From contig NZ_GG730299.1 of NCBI RefSeq assembly GCF_000155975.1, positions 2,229,813 through 2,293,812 of the forward strand: a stretch of DNA of 64,000 bases, read 5' to 3'. Shown in pieces: positions 46,794 to 57,063 of the stretch. The notes under the pieces are model-generated. The model searched no databases and was not told the DNA's origin. It saw only the letters and a list, made by a program, of their open reading frames with translations. Source of the stretch: Citrobacter youngae ATCC 29220 (lineage in GTDB: Bacteria; Pseudomonadota; Gammaproteobacteria; Enterobacterales; Enterobacteriaceae). How positions within the stretch are numbered: position 1 is the stretch's first letter; each line of letters starts with the position of its first letter. A program made the translations under genes and the position numbers.

Positions 46794-49700
46794 TTACACA
46801 GATTTATTAATCAGCGCACTGATAACAGGTCCGATCGTCTCAAACGAGGTGGGAGAAATAATGTCGACATGCGCGCAGTCCTGGCGATAAACATCCAGAC
46901 TGGCTATCCACGGCGACCAACTGCTTTCAGGACTAACGCCCTGCGGTAAGGTGCGTTCAGCGACGAACAGCGTAGCGTGGCCCGCAAACGGTACGCTGTG
47001 GGCGGTGGTTAGCAGGCGAACCGCATCGGCATAATTACCTTCGATAGCGCTGAATAACGCGTCGGATGCATTGCCCTGCTGTGCGGCCAGAAACGCTTCA
47101 CGTTCACGCGCGATCTCCGCCAGTACGGCGGGATCCAATCCATTGGCCTCTTTTTCCTGCCAGTTTTGCGTTTCCGGCGGCCAGGTATCCAGCAGCCCCA
47201 GGAAGGCGACTTCCTCACCACGGGCATGCAAACGCGCGGCAATCCCCTGCGCCAAAGTGCCGCCCAGCGAGTAACCTAATAAATAGTACGGACCGTGAGG
47301 CTGCTGGCTGAGCAGCGTTGCCAGGTGATGGTCACATACCGCATCGAGGTTTTCCGCCGTCTGCATTGGGCCATCCGGTCGCGGCGACTGAATGCCAATA
47401 ATCGACCACTGCGGACTGAGGTAACGCGACAGCACGCTAAACTGCCACGCAAAGCCCGACGCCGGATGGAAGCAGAACAGCGCCGGGCCGTGACTCTCAC
47501 GCAGCGGCAGCAACGTCTCAAATCCCAGGCGCTGCGACTGTTCGTCGTCATTACTCTCCAGCAATGCGCTGAGCTGCTCCACGGTAGACGCCACCATTAC
47601 CTGCCCGGGCGTTACCTGTCGTTCAAACACACGGCTTAATTGCGCAGCCAGCTTCATCGCCAGCAGCGAGTGCCCGCCAAGCGCAAAGAAATCGGCTTCC
47701 ACGTCATTGACCTCACAATCCAGCAAAGCGGCAAACGACTGCGCGATGATGGTTTCAGTCCCTGCTCGCGGCGCGCGTCCGGAAGTACGCGACGTCAGCT
47801 GCGGCATCGGCAGCGCTTTACGATCCAGTTTACCGTTTGCACTAAGCGGCAGTTCCGCCAGCTGCAACAATACCGTCGGCACCATATGCGCCGGCAGTTT
47901 TGCACGCAGACGTTCCCGCAATGCAGACGTATCCAGCGGTAAACCCGATTGCGACACCAGATACCCCACCAGTTGACGCGCATCGCCGCCCGTCGCCGCC
48001 GCCTGGTTGAATACGCAGGCGTGGGCAACGGCATGTTCGACATCAGGCAATTGCTGCATCGCCCGGTCGATCTCGCCGAGCTCAATGCGCTGACCACGGA
48101 TTTTAAGCTGATCGTCGCTGCGCCCAAGGTATTCCACCGCGCCATTCTCCAGCCAGCGCGCCACATCCCCGGTACGGTACATGCGTTCACCGGCGTTAAA
48201 CGGATCGGCAATAAAGCGACTTGCGGTGAGATCCGCTCGCCCCAGATATCCTTGCGCCAGCTGGATCCCCGTCAGATATAAGTCACCGGCCACGCCAAAG
48301 GGCACCGGGCGCATCATGGCGTCCAGAATGCGTAAACCGGTATTCCATACCGGATAACCGATCGGCACGCTATTGCCGGTGACGGCGGCGAGCGCTTCCC
48401 CCCAGGCCGGATACCAGCTCACATCGACCGCCGCTTCCGTTGGTCCGTATAAATTGTGCAGCGGCACATGGGTCAGCAGTTCCCACTCACGGCATAAATC
48501 CGCAGGCAAGGCTTCGCCGCTGCAAAATACCCGTTTCAGCGAAGCGCAACTCTCCTGTGCGCTTTCCGGCGTCAGCGACGCGACAAAAGCGGCCAGCATA
48601 GAGGGGACAAAGTGCGTGGTCGTTACCCCATATTGGGCAAAGAACTGCTGCATCGCCAGCGGATCGCGGTGCGCCTCGGGTTCCGCCATCACCAGTTTTG
48701 CCCCAGCGATAAACGGCCAAAAAAACTCCCACACCGAAACGTCAAAACTGCACGGCGTTTTTTGCGCCACCACATCCTCTGCCGTGAGCGGATAGCGATC
48801 TTGCATCCACAGCAGGCGGTTGACGATAGCCGTTTGCCCGACCATCACCCCTTTGGGTCTGCCGGTAGAACCAGAAGTAAAAATGATATAGGCCGTATGA
48901 CCAGGTTGAGAAAGAGCCAACGGCGCGGCCTCTCCCGCGGGCAGCGGCGCGTTGTAGCACAGGCTTTCCAGTCCCGGGATATCGCTAAAGCGCGCCAGTT
49001 GCTCATCGGTTGCGATCAACAATTTTGGCTTCGCGTCTTCGAGCATCATCCGCAGGCGATCGTCCGGGTACCCGGTATCCAGTGGCAGCCAGGCCGCTCC
49101 CGCCTCAACAATGCCGTGCAGCGCCAGCGTCAGGAACACGGAACGCGGTAATGCCACGGCTACGCTGTCGCCAGGCCGCACGCCGCGTTCGCGCAGAACC
49201 TGCGCCAGCGCCACAACCTGCTGGCGCATTTCGCGATAGCTAAACTGATAGCGGGCATCGGCCAGCGCCGTGGCATCCGGCGTTTTTTCAGCCTGCTCTG
49301 CCACCAGCGCGCTCAGCGTGGTGGACGGGATTTCGACCGTTGTCGCGTTAATCTTTTCCAGCCGCTCATGTTCTGTCGGCAGCAGCATCCCGGCGTCGCC
49401 ACAGCATAGCGACGGGTTATTCGCAAACTGTTCAATAAGCGCGATTAAACGCGAGGCATGCTGCGCCAGCGTCTCGGCTTCATAACGTTGTTTATTGGCG
49501 AGAATTTCGATGCTCAGCCCGCCGTTTTCATCCGGGAACAGCGCCAGCTCAAGATCGTTGACCGGGCCCGTCGCCAGGGTATGGGTTTGCGCCTGAACGC
49601 CGGGAATATTGAGCTGATAATCGAAAATTTTCACGTTCAGCACCGGACCGAACAGCGGCTCGGCACCGGCTGCGCGCCCGCTGTCGCGCACGATTTGCTC

Positions 49701-50684
49701 AGCATCATAACGCTGATGTCGGCGCATTTTCTTCAACTGCCCAGCCAACCGCAGGGCAAGCGCAGGCAAGCTTTCTGCCGCATCCAGCCTCACGGCGAAT
49801 GGCAGAACGTTCAATACCGGTCCGGTAGAGGTGAGCGCCGCCGACCCCATGCGCCGCATAAAGATAAATCCGGCGGCATAATCCATGCGGCTGCATAAAC
49901 GTCCCAGCCACAAGGCCACCAGCGCGAGGGCCAGATCCGCACGCTGCACATCAGGCATACGTGCTGCAAGCTGGCGGAACGATCCTTCAGGGGCGGTGAG
50001 CTTCATGCGAATAATATCCGCGCTGGCCGATCGCCCCGGCAACGGTTTGTTCGACAGCGAGGCCGGAGGCGGGAGTTGCCTGCGCTGCTCGGTCCAGAAG
50101 GCGCCGTCACGTTGCCAGGCCTCGCTGTGACGATACTGCAGGTACTCTTCCACGACCTCGGCAAACGGCGTAAAAGGCGAGTCTGGCGTAGATTCACCGC
50201 TCTGCCATGCCCGGTAAATTGCGGCTATCTGGCGGGTAATAGCCGGAAAACTAAAGCCATCAACCAACAGATGATGATAACGCTGATACCAGTACCAACG
50301 TTTATCGCCCACCTGAATGAGCTGATGGAAAACCAGCGGTTTGCCGCCATCAGCGCGTAAGTCCTGTTGCAGATCGGCCTGCATCAGTGCGCGGGCTGCG
50401 TCATGTGGGTTGGCTTTTTCACGTAGATCGAGGATTTCAGGTTGCGCAAAAGTGAGCGTAGGATCGACCCATTGCCAGATATCGCCGTTATCTTCACTAA
50501 ACCGCATCCGCAGGGTATCAGCCTGTTCCAGACCCGCGACAACCGCTTTCGCCAGCAACGGCGCGTTCAGTTCACCGGTTAATTCTACGTAGTGCGCCAC
50601 GCTCCACGCCGAGGGCAAGGTGGAGAGTTTTTCCGCCATCCAGATCCCCGGCTGAGCCGCGACTAACGGTAAACGTTGCGTCAT
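46794..50684 (-). CDS. entF: Enterobactin synthase component F (NRPS) EntF
   Basis: 1296 residues from the ATG at 50684, which overlaps the ybdZ stop (ATGA); upstream in-frame codons run through ybdZ in another frame and are discarded. Domains in order: condensation (HHLLVDGFSF, about 1-430), serine-activating adenylation (FTSGSTGRPKGVM, FSYREMR, about 440-970), peptidyl carrier (FFALGGHSLLAMK, serine near 1008) and thioesterase (GYSLGGTLAQG, C-terminal 230). It couples dihydroxybenzoyl-serine units and cyclises three into enterobactin. Confidence 0.97.
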   Translation of the reverse strand: MTQRLPLVAAQPGIWMAEKLSTLPSAWSVAHYVELTGELNAPLLAKAVVAGLEQADTLRMRFSEDNGDIWQWVDPTLTFAQPEILDLREKANPHDAARALMQADLQQDLRADGGKPLVFHQLIQVGDKRWYWYQRYHHLLVDGFSFPAITRQIAAIYRAWQSGESTPDSPFTPFAEVVEEYLQYRHSEAWQRDGAFWTEQRRQLPPPASLSNKPLPGRSASADIIRMKLTAPEGSFRQLAARMPDVQRADLALALVALWLGRLCSRMDYAAGFIFMRRMGSAALTSTGPVLNVLPFAVRLDAAESLPALALRLAGQLKKMRRHQRYDAEQIVRDSGRAAGAEPLFGPVLNVKIFDYQLNIPGVQAQTHTLATGPVNDLELALFPDENGGLSIEILANKQRYEAETLAQHASRLIALIEQFANNPSLCCGDAGMLLPTEHERLEKINATTVEIPSTTLSALVAEQAEKTPDATALADARYQFSYREMRQQVVALAQVLRERGVRPGDSVAVALPRSVFLTLALHGIVEAGAAWLPLDTGYPDDRLRMMLEDAKPKLLIATDEQLARFSDIPGLESLCYNAPLPAGEAAPLALSQPGHTAYIIFTSGSTGRPKGVMVGQTAIVNRLLWMQDRYPLTAEDVVAQKTPCSFDVSVWEFFWPFIAGAKLVMAEPEAHRDPLAMQQFFAQYGVTTTHFVPSMLAAFVASLTPESAQESCASLKRVFCSGEALPADLCREWELLTHVPLHNLYGPTEAAVDVSWYPAWGEALAAVTGNSVPIGYPVWNTGLRILDAMMRPVPFGVAGDLYLTGIQLAQGYLGRADLTASRFIADPFNAGERMYRTGDVARWLENGAVEYLGRSDDQLKIRGQRIELGEIDRAMQQLPDVEHAVAHACVFNQAAATGGDARQLVGYLVSQSGLPLDTSALRERLRAKLPAHMVPTVLLQLAELPLSANGKLDRKALPMPQLTSRTSGRAPRAGTETIIAQSFAALLDCEVNDVEADFFALGGHSLLAMKLAAQLSRVFERQVTPGQVMVASTVEQLSALLESNDDEQSQRLGFETLLPLRESHGPALFCFHPASGFAWQFSVLSRYLSPQWSIIGIQSPRPDGPMQTAENLDAVCDHHLATLLSQQPHGPYYLLGYSLGGTLAQGIAARLHARGEEVAFLGLLDTWPPETQNWQEKEANGLDPAVLAEIAREREAFLAAQQGNASDALFSAIEGNYADAVRLLTTAHSVPFAGHATLFVAERTLPQGVSPESSWSPWIASLDVYRQDCAHVDIISPTSFETIGPVISALINKSV

Positions 50685-50899
50685 TGCGCCTCCTGCACTT
50701 CGGCGTAATTCGCTGGCGTCAGCGTATTCAAGTGCGTGTCCAGCCATTGCTGACAGGCTTCCTGCGATTGGGGCTCGCACGCGACTTGCCAGCCAGCGGG
50801 AAGTGAGCACTGCTGCGGCCAAAGGCTAAACTGACGCTGTGGATTTTGCAGAATGTAAAACTGGCCCTGCGGATTATCGAAGGGGTTACTGAATTCCAT
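50681..50899 (-). CDS. ybdZ: MbtH-like protein YbdZ
   Basis: 72 residues from the ATG at 50899, with AGGAG eight bases upstream; a TTG six bases earlier lacks good spacing. It has the MbtH core NPFDNPQGQFYILQN and SLWPQQCSLPAGW. MbtH proteins bind NRPS adenylation domains, here EntF, to keep them soluble and active. It sits between fes and entF and overlaps the entF start. Confidence 0.95.
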   Translation of the reverse strand: MEFSNPFDNPQGQFYILQNPQRQFSLWPQQCSLPAGWQVACEPQSQEACQQWLDTHLNTLTPANYAEVQEAQ

Positions 50900-50929
50900 A
50901 CTCAACTCCTGTCGTGGAACATCGTCCGG

Positions 50930-52147
50930 TTAAATCGTGTGGGTAAGCGGCTGCCAGAGCGTCATTAGCCCTTGCATCAGGCCGCCGCGCCAGCAAAGCG
51001 CATCGTGTCCGCCATCAACCTGACGCCAGAAAATAGACTGTGGTGCAGAGGGTAATTGGTGGTATAGCGCCTGGTTGGCGCGAAAAATAATCGGTTCGCG
51101 AAGCCCGGCTTCCAGAACAATGCGCAGCCCCTGAACGTGAAGCGTCCCGGCCTTCAGTTGCTCAATAATCGCCCCATCCTGATGACCGCCGCGATGCGGC
51201 CACCAGTAAGAGCCTGACTGGCTCAGCACGCAGCCGAAACGCGCGGGCCAGTTCAGCCCGGCATACAGCGCAGACAAACCACCGAAACTTTGTCCGGCGA
51301 TCACCGTGCGTTGCGGATCGTCACTGAATGCAGTGCTCGTCTTCACCAGCGGCAAGAGCTCCTGCTGTACCGCCAGCCAAAAATCCGCATTACACGGCAG
51401 TTCACGGCTGCGATGAGGTGTGTCGATGGCATCAATCAGGAGATACACGGCGGGCGGGAGGTCTCCGCGGCGGGTAAGCGAAGTCAGCGCAGGCCAGACC
51501 GGCATACTTTGCGCCCAAAACTGGCCATCCAGCAGGATAGCCAGCGGACGCTCTTCAGGTCTGGACTCTCCGGTGGTAAACACCCAGACGCGACGCGTAT
51601 TGCCGAGTCGTTCGCTATGCCATTGCAGGCATACCGCAGGTGAGTCAGGGTTTTCAGGGCAATCCCATCCGGGCTGCACGGGCGCCTCGGGCATCTCCAG
51701 CGCGGACACCGCATGGCCACGACCACCTCGCCAGCTCTGCGGGTTGAGAGGATCGGCAATCGCCTGCGGCAACAACTGTCGCCAGCCTTCCCGTAACGCG
51801 GTTCTGTCAGGCGCTTCCCCCACCGCCAGCGCGGTAAAAATATCGTCCCGGGCGGTGGGAATAAAGCAGTAGCTACCGCGCCAGTTGGCGCTGAGGGAAA
51901 TACTCCAGCACCAAACATTCGTACCATTAATACGTTGCATCGACTGAGGGGGGACATTTTGATGATGGTCGGTGACGCCTGTGATATAGACCCACACACG
52001 ACGAATGGCTGACTCTTTTTCCGTTCCCTGCGGGTCACGCCACCAGAAGGTTACGCGATAATTGCCGTTCTCTTCACGCTCCCACTCCGGGCCTTTTTTC
52101 GACTGCCACCACGCATCGCTTCCCGTCTTTAACGTCGTCACCGCCAT
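50930..52147 (-). CDS. fes: Enterochelin esterase Fes
   Basis: 405 residues. It has the N-terminal Fes domain (WWRDPQGTEKES, VWVYITGVTDHHQN) followed by an esterase domain with the nucleophile in AGQSFGGLSALYAG and the C-terminal GGHDALCWRGG histidine. Fes cleaves imported ferric enterobactin in the cytoplasm to free iron. It is divergent from fepA. Confidence 0.96.
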   Translation of the reverse strand: MAVTTLKTGSDAWWQSKKGPEWEREENGNYRVTFWWRDPQGTEKESAIRRVWVYITGVTDHHQNVPPQSMQRINGTNVWCWSISLSANWRGSYCFIPTARDDIFTALAVGEAPDRTALREGWRQLLPQAIADPLNPQSWRGGRGHAVSALEMPEAPVQPGWDCPENPDSPAVCLQWHSERLGNTRRVWVFTTGESRPEERPLAILLDGQFWAQSMPVWPALTSLTRRGDLPPAVYLLIDAIDTPHRSRELPCNADFWLAVQQELLPLVKTSTAFSDDPQRTVIAGQSFGGLSALYAGLNWPARFGCVLSQSGSYWWPHRGGHQDGAIIEQLKAGTLHVQGLRIVLEAGLREPIIFRANQALYHQLPSAPQSIFWRQVDGGHDALCWRGGLMQGLMTLWQPLTHTI

Positions 52148-52191
52148 AACCCCATGTTTATTGTGAAATTTTATGATCTATCGCGAAATAT

Positions 52192-52230
52192 ATTGATAAT
52201 ATTATTGATAACTATTTGCATTTGCAATAG
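52192..52230. promoter_or_regulatory. Fur-controlled divergent fes/fepA promoter region
   Basis: An AT-rich stretch has successive GATAAT-like hexamers (GATAAT, ATTATT, GATAAC, then two TTTGC units). Two 19-mers here match the Fur consensus at about 12 of 19. It closely matches the E. coli fepA-fes regulatory region as I remember it. The remaining 52231-52400 is the fepA leader, with no gene seen. Confidence 0.7.
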
Positions 52231-52400
52231 CGTATTGTCGCGCTGTGGGAAGCGCGTACAGTTTTTCACCACTTATAAACCGACCCGGCGCTGCGTACTT
52301 TTTCTGGAATGGACGGTTTACGCAGATGCGGGCGACATCAGACCACATGCCGCACAACGGCACATGGGTAGTCGTGGCAAAAAGAACAGCAGGACATACA

Positions 52401-54674
52401 ATGAACAACAAGATTCATTCACTGGCCTTATTGGTCAATTTAGGAATTTACGGGGTAGCGCTGCCAGCCATGGCAGAAGATCAAACGGATAACGCCGCGG
52501 TCTCTCATGAAGACACCATCGTCGTTACCGCCGCTCAGCAGAACCTGCAGGCTCCGGGCGTTTCAACCATCACCGCTGATGAAATCCGTAAAAATCCCCC
52601 CGCGCGCGATGTGTCGGAAATCATCCGTACCATGCCAGGCGTTAACCTGACCGGCAACTCCACCAGCGGCCAGCGCGGCAACAACCGTCAGATCGATATT
52701 CGCGGTATGGGCCCAGAAAACACCCTGATTCTGATCGACGGTAAACCGGTGACCAGCCGTAACTCCGTGCGTCAGGGCTGGCGCGGCGAGCGTGATACCC
52801 GCGGCGATACCGCCTGGGTGCCACCGGAGATGATCGAGCGTATTGAAGTGCTGCGTGGTCCTGCCGCAGCACGTTACGGCAACGGTGCGGCTGGCGGCGT
52901 GGTGAATATCATCACCAAAAAAGGCAGTAATGAATGGCACGGTTCGTGGGATACCTATTTCAACGCCCCGGAACACAAAGACGAAGGCTCGACCAAACGC
53001 ACCAACTTTAGCCTGAACGGCCCAATGGGCGGGGATTTCAGCTTCCGTCTGTACGGTAATCTGGATAAAACGCAGGCCGACGCCTGGGATATCAACCAGG
53101 GTCATCAATCCGAACGTACCGGCACCTACGCCAATACCTTACCGGCCGGTCGTGAAGGCGTTATCAACAAAGACATTAACGGCGTCGTTCGCTGGGATTT
53201 CGCCCCGCTTCAGTCGCTGGAACTGGAAGCGGGTTACAGCCGCCAGGGCAACCTGTACGCGGGCGATACCCAAAACACCAACACCAACCAACTGGTGAAA
53301 GATAACTACGGGAAAGAGACTAACCGCCTTTACCGCCAGAACTACTCTCTGACCTGGAACGGCGGCTGGGATAACGGCGTCACCACCAGCAACTGGGCGC
53401 AGTATGAACATACGCGCAACTCCCGTACGCCGGAAGGTCTGGCGGGAGGAACGGAGGGGATCTTTGACCCGAACGCCTCACAAAAATATGTCGATGCCGA
53501 TCTGAACGACGTCATGCTGCACAGTGAAATCAGCATTCCACTGGACCTGCTGGTCAACCAAAACCTGACGTTGGGCACCGAGTGGAACCAGCAGCGCATG
53601 AAGGATATGCTCTCCAATTCACAGACCTTTATGGGCGGTGATATTCCAGGTTACAGCAGCACCAACCGCAGCCCGTACTCCGATGCGGAAATTTTCTCTC
53701 TGTTTGCTGAAAACAACATGGAACTGACCGACAGTACCATGTTGACGCCGGGCCTGCGTTTCGACCACCACAGCATCGTAGGCGATAACTGGAGCCCATC
53801 CCTGAACCTGTCACAAGGTCTGGGCAGCGACTTCACGCTGAAGATGGGGATTGCGCGCGCCTATAAAGCGCCAAGCCTGTATCAGCTCAACCCGAACTAT
53901 ATTCTGTACAGTAAAGGCCAGGGGTGCTACGCCACCGGCTCCGCGACCGGCATCGGTTGCTACATGATGGGCAACGACGATCTGAAGGCCGAGACCAGTA
54001 TCAACAAAGAGATTGGCCTTGAGTTCAAGCGTGACGGCTGGCTGGCCGGGGTAACCTGGTTCCGCAACGACTATCGCAACAAGATTGAAGCGGGCACGGT
54101 ACCGTTCGACAGAACGTCTATCACCAGCAAAGGGAAGACGACTTACACCGATATCTATCAGTGGGAAAACATTCCTAAAGCCGTGGTTGAAGGTCTGGAA
54201 GGTACGCTGAACGTACCGGTTAGCGAAACCGTTAACTGGACTAACAACATCACTTACATGCTGCAAAGTAAGAATAAAGAGACCGGCGAACGCCTGTCGA
54301 TTATTCCTGAATACACGCTGAACTCGACCCTGAGCTGGCAGGCCCGCGAAGATTTGTCGCTGCAATCCACCTTTACCTGGTACGGCAAACAGCAGCCGAA
54401 GAAATATGATTACCAGGGTAAACCGGTGACCGGCAGTTCGGCGAGTGAAGTCAGCCCGTACAGCATCGTCGGCCTGAGCGCGACCTGGGACGTGACGAAA
54501 AACGTCAGCCTGACCGGCGGCGTGGATAACGTCTTTGACAAGCGTTTGTGGCGTGAAGGCAATGCCCAGACCACGGGCGATATCGTGACCGGAAACTATA
54601 TGGCGGGCGCTGGCGCGTACACCTATAACGAACCGGGTCGGACGTGGTACATGAGCGTGAACACACACTTCTGA
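52401..54674 (+). CDS. fepA: TonB-dependent ferric enterobactin receptor FepA
   Basis: 757 residues from the ATG at 52401 (MNNKIHSLALL) with AGGA upstream; longer in-frame starts lie in the promoter region. A signal peptide ends near AMAED. The TonB box is DTIVVTA, the plug domain includes NRQIDIRGMGPENTLILIDG, and the protein ends in the outer-membrane aromatic signature SVNTHF. It is the outer-membrane gate for ferric enterobactin and a colicin B/D receptor in E. coli. Confidence 0.97.
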   Translation: MNNKIHSLALLVNLGIYGVALPAMAEDQTDNAAVSHEDTIVVTAAQQNLQAPGVSTITADEIRKNPPARDVSEIIRTMPGVNLTGNSTSGQRGNNRQIDIRGMGPENTLILIDGKPVTSRNSVRQGWRGERDTRGDTAWVPPEMIERIEVLRGPAAARYGNGAAGGVVNIITKKGSNEWHGSWDTYFNAPEHKDEGSTKRTNFSLNGPMGGDFSFRLYGNLDKTQADAWDINQGHQSERTGTYANTLPAGREGVINKDINGVVRWDFAPLQSLELEAGYSRQGNLYAGDTQNTNTNQLVKDNYGKETNRLYRQNYSLTWNGGWDNGVTTSNWAQYEHTRNSRTPEGLAGGTEGIFDPNASQKYVDADLNDVMLHSEISIPLDLLVNQNLTLGTEWNQQRMKDMLSNSQTFMGGDIPGYSSTNRSPYSDAEIFSLFAENNMELTDSTMLTPGLRFDHHSIVGDNWSPSLNLSQGLGSDFTLKMGIARAYKAPSLYQLNPNYILYSKGQGCYATGSATGIGCYMMGNDDLKAETSINKEIGLEFKRDGWLAGVTWFRNDYRNKIEAGTVPFDRTSITSKGKTTYTDIYQWENIPKAVVEGLEGTLNVPVSETVNWTNNITYMLQSKNKETGERLSIIPEYTLNSTLSWQAREDLSLQSTFTWYGKQQPKKYDYQGKPVTGSSASEVSPYSIVGLSATWDVTKNVSLTGGVDNVFDKRLWREGNAQTTGDIVTGNYMAGAGAYTYNEPGRTWYMSVNTHF

Positions 54675-54678
54675 TAAC

Positions 54679-54709
54679 GCTTTCCCTCTCCTCGCTGCGG
54701 GGAGAGGGA
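54679..54709 (+). terminator. Hairpin after fepA
   Basis: TTTCCCTCTCC pairs perfectly with GGAGAGGGAAA (11 bp, 9-base loop). With no T run behind it, it likely stabilises fepA mRNA or reduces read-through into entD. Confidence 0.65.
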
Positions 54710-54722
54710 AACCATTACTCTT

Positions 54723-55376
54723 ATGCGCACAACACACACACCGCTTCCTTTCGCAGACCATACGCTGCATTTTGTCGGCTTTGATCCCGCCAGCTTCCAC
54801 GAGCACGATCTGCTCTGGCTCCCCCACCATGCACAGCTGAGCGCCAGTGGACGCAAGCGTAAAGCTGAACATCTGGCAGGGCGTATTGCCGCAGTCCACG
54901 CTTTGGGTGAATTTGGCCACAAAACCGTCCCCGGCATCGGCGCGCAGCGCCAACCGGTATGGCCACAAGCTCTGTTTGGCAGCATCAGCCATTGCGCGTC
55001 AACGGCGCTGGCGGTGGTGTCGACGCATCCCGTTGGAGTGGACATCGAAACTATTTTCACGCCACAAACCGCAGTTGAACTGTCTGACGTCATCATCGAT
55101 AACCACGAACGACAGATTATGCATCACGCCAGCCTGCCCTTTCCGCTCGCCTTAACCCTGGCATTCAGCGCAAAGGAGAGCCTGTATAAGGCGTTTTCAG
55201 CATACACGACGCACCTGCCGGGCTTCACCAGCGCCAACGTTATCGCGCTCACCCCAACCCAGCTGACCTTGCAAATCCAGCCCTTATTTTCGCCAAACCT
55301 CGCCGGGCGGAGAATCAACGTGCGTTGGTGTCAACGCGATCGCCAGGTCATTACGCTGTGCGACGTTATTTTTTAA
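54723..55376 (+). CDS. entD: Enterobactin phosphopantetheinyl transferase EntD
   Basis: 217 residues. Sfp/EntD-type signature residues are visible: GVDIE (Asp107, Glu109) and FSAKESLYKA (Glu152, Lys156), which bind Mg and CoA. It transfers the 4'-phosphopantetheine arm to EntB and EntF. There is no strong ribosome binding site, as expected for low expression. The 3' end overlaps the convergent fusion gene by 11 bases. Confidence 0.95.
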   Translation: MRTTHTPLPFADHTLHFVGFDPASFHEHDLLWLPHHAQLSASGRKRKAEHLAGRIAAVHALGEFGHKTVPGIGAQRQPVWPQALFGSISHCASTALAVVSTHPVGVDIETIFTPQTAVELSDVIIDNHERQIMHHASLPFPLALTLAFSAKESLYKAFSAYTTHLPGFTSANVIALTPTQLTLQIQPLFSPNLAGRRINVRWCQRDRQVITLCDVIF

Positions 55377-57063
55377 CAAACTCACCAATCGCCTGATACG
55401 TAGCCTGCGCCGCCTGCGTCACTTTATCCTCCAGCATCAGATACGCGTGCGTCATCCCAGGAAAATGCTCATGCTGAACGGATATCCCCTCTGCCTGCAG
55501 CCTGGCGACAAATGCAAAACCCTCATCCCGAAGCGGATCCAGGCCGCCACTGAATACCAGGGTCGGTGGAAAATTCTGGCCCAGCGGCAGATAAAGCGGT
55601 GACGCCTGCTTGCGATCTTCCCCATTGCGGAAATATTGCTGAAAATACCAGCGTATTTTGCTTTCATCCAGCAGCTTCCCTGAACCGTTCTCCTGTACCG
55701 ACGGCCAGTTCAGGGTGTAGTCCAGGCTCGGATAAATCAGCACCAGGCGCTGAATAAATCCCGGCTGCTCGCGGGAAAAAGAGGCCGCCAGCGTCGCGCT
55801 GAACGCACCGCCGCCGCTGTCACCGATAAGCGTGAGTTGGCGAGTATAAGGAATATGCTGACTGTCGAGCAGCGACCAGACGTTTTCTACCGCGGCTTTA
55901 GCATCGGCAAGACCTGCCGGATAGGGATTTTCTGGCGCACGTCGATAATCAACCGAAACCACGGTATTTCCTGTCGCCATCGCCAGATGTCGGGCGATAG
56001 GGTCATAAACCTCTACCGAGCCGCTCAAATGCCCACCGCCGTGGATAAACACCACCACCTTCGGCTCTCCGGTAAGCGTCGGGCGATAAATCCGGACCGG
56101 AATGCGACGCTTCCCGGTATCCACTTCAGTATTGATAATCGCCGCCATCGGTTTTGAGGTGGACACATTCGCTTTTGTCAGCGCCGCTAATCCTGCTCGT
56201 GAGCTGAGCGTGTCGTAGACGGGGTTGGGATTGTGGGGTTGCGCGGCGAGAAAATCAGCCAGCGGCGCGGGCGGTGTTTGCGCCACCGGACCGTATTCCT
56301 GTTGCCAGCGCTGTTGATAATCTTGCCGTTGCGTCTGCACAGTCTCAACGTTGACGGTCTCACAGGAAAAGCACTCTGCCAGCGACCTGCGTTGTTGCCC
56401 GTTTGCATCAAAGTTGTCGACAGCCAGCCAGCGCTGCAATGCGGCATCGCGCTGCGGCCATTCGCCGTCAATGATTGATAACCAGTCGCTGTCGCGGTTG
56501 CGGCCCTTACGCACGATCTTCTGGCGAAAACGCCCTTCGAAGATGAAACCAAGGCGCTCTGCCGCCCGTCGGGACGCCGTGTTCAGAGAATCACATTTCC
56601 ACTCCACGCGACGGTATCCCGACGCAAACGCCTGACGCAGCAGCAGCCAAACGCTTTCGGTGCCGAGTACCGTATTTTTCATACGCGGCGACCAGGTTAC
56701 ATGACCAATTTCGACCGAACCATGCTCCCGTTCGATCGCCATAAAGCACACCAGCCCAACGGCACGTCCGGAACGTTGTTCAACTACCGCATAGGGAATC
56801 AGAGAGGCGTCGGTGGATTTCGCCTCGATCCAGCCAACGGTGGCTTCAACGCTCGTTGGGCGAGAGCTTGCAAGCCAGGTCCAGTCGCGATCGTCAGGCG
56901 CCTGCGCGTAGGCATCAAACAGGTCGGCGGCATGGCTGTCGGCATCCAGAGGAACCAGGCGGCAATACAGGCCGACAAGCTCTTCCCGTGGCAGCACGGC
57001 GGCCCCTTTCCAGTCCGGCACAACATCGCCGACGGTCTGTCCATAAAGATTTATTTCCGGCAC
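55366..57063 (-). CDS. Fusion of GNAT acetyltransferase and HSL-type alpha/beta esterase
   Basis: 565 residues in one uninterrupted frame. Residues about 30-205 are a RimJ/RimL-type GNAT domain (IGHVTWSPRMKNTVLGTE, NTASRRAAERLGFIFEGRFR). Residues about 300-565 are a hormone-sensitive-lipase-family hydrolase with HGGG (341-344) and a triad of Ser416 (GDSGGG), Asp509 and His539. A linker of about 80 residues joins them. No such gene is at this site in E. coli K-12 as I remember it. Position beside entD hints at siderophore or aryl-metabolite modification, but no substrate can be assigned. Confidence 0.85.
   Translation of the reverse strand: MPEINLYGQTVGDVVPDWKGAAVLPREELVGLYCRLVPLDADSHAADLFDAYAQAPDDRDWTWLASSRPTSVEATVGWIEAKSTDASLIPYAVVEQRSGRAVGLVCFMAIEREHGSVEIGHVTWSPRMKNTVLGTESVWLLLRQAFASGYRRVEWKCDSLNTASRRAAERLGFIFEGRFRQKIVRKGRNRDSDWLSIIDGEWPQRDAALQRWLAVDNFDANGQQRRSLAECFSCETVNVETVQTQRQDYQQRWQQEYGPVAQTPPAPLADFLAAQPHNPNPVYDTLSSRAGLAALTKANVSTSKPMAAIINTEVDTGKRRIPVRIYRPTLTGEPKVVVFIHGGGHLSGSVEVYDPIARHLAMATGNTVVSVDYRRAPENPYPAGLADAKAAVENVWSLLDSQHIPYTRQLTLIGDSGGGAFSATLAASFSREQPGFIQRLVLIYPSLDYTLNWPSVQENGSGKLLDESKIRWYFQQYFRNGEDRKQASPLYLPLGQNFPPTLVFSGGLDPLRDEGFAFVARLQAEGISVQHEHFPGMTHAYLMLEDKVTQAAQATYQAIGEFVKK

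Noticed and set aside
50685-50822. N-terminal extension of EntF
   Set aside because: It overlaps ybdZ in another frame; the ATG at 50684 gives the known EntF start and couples to the ybdZ stop.
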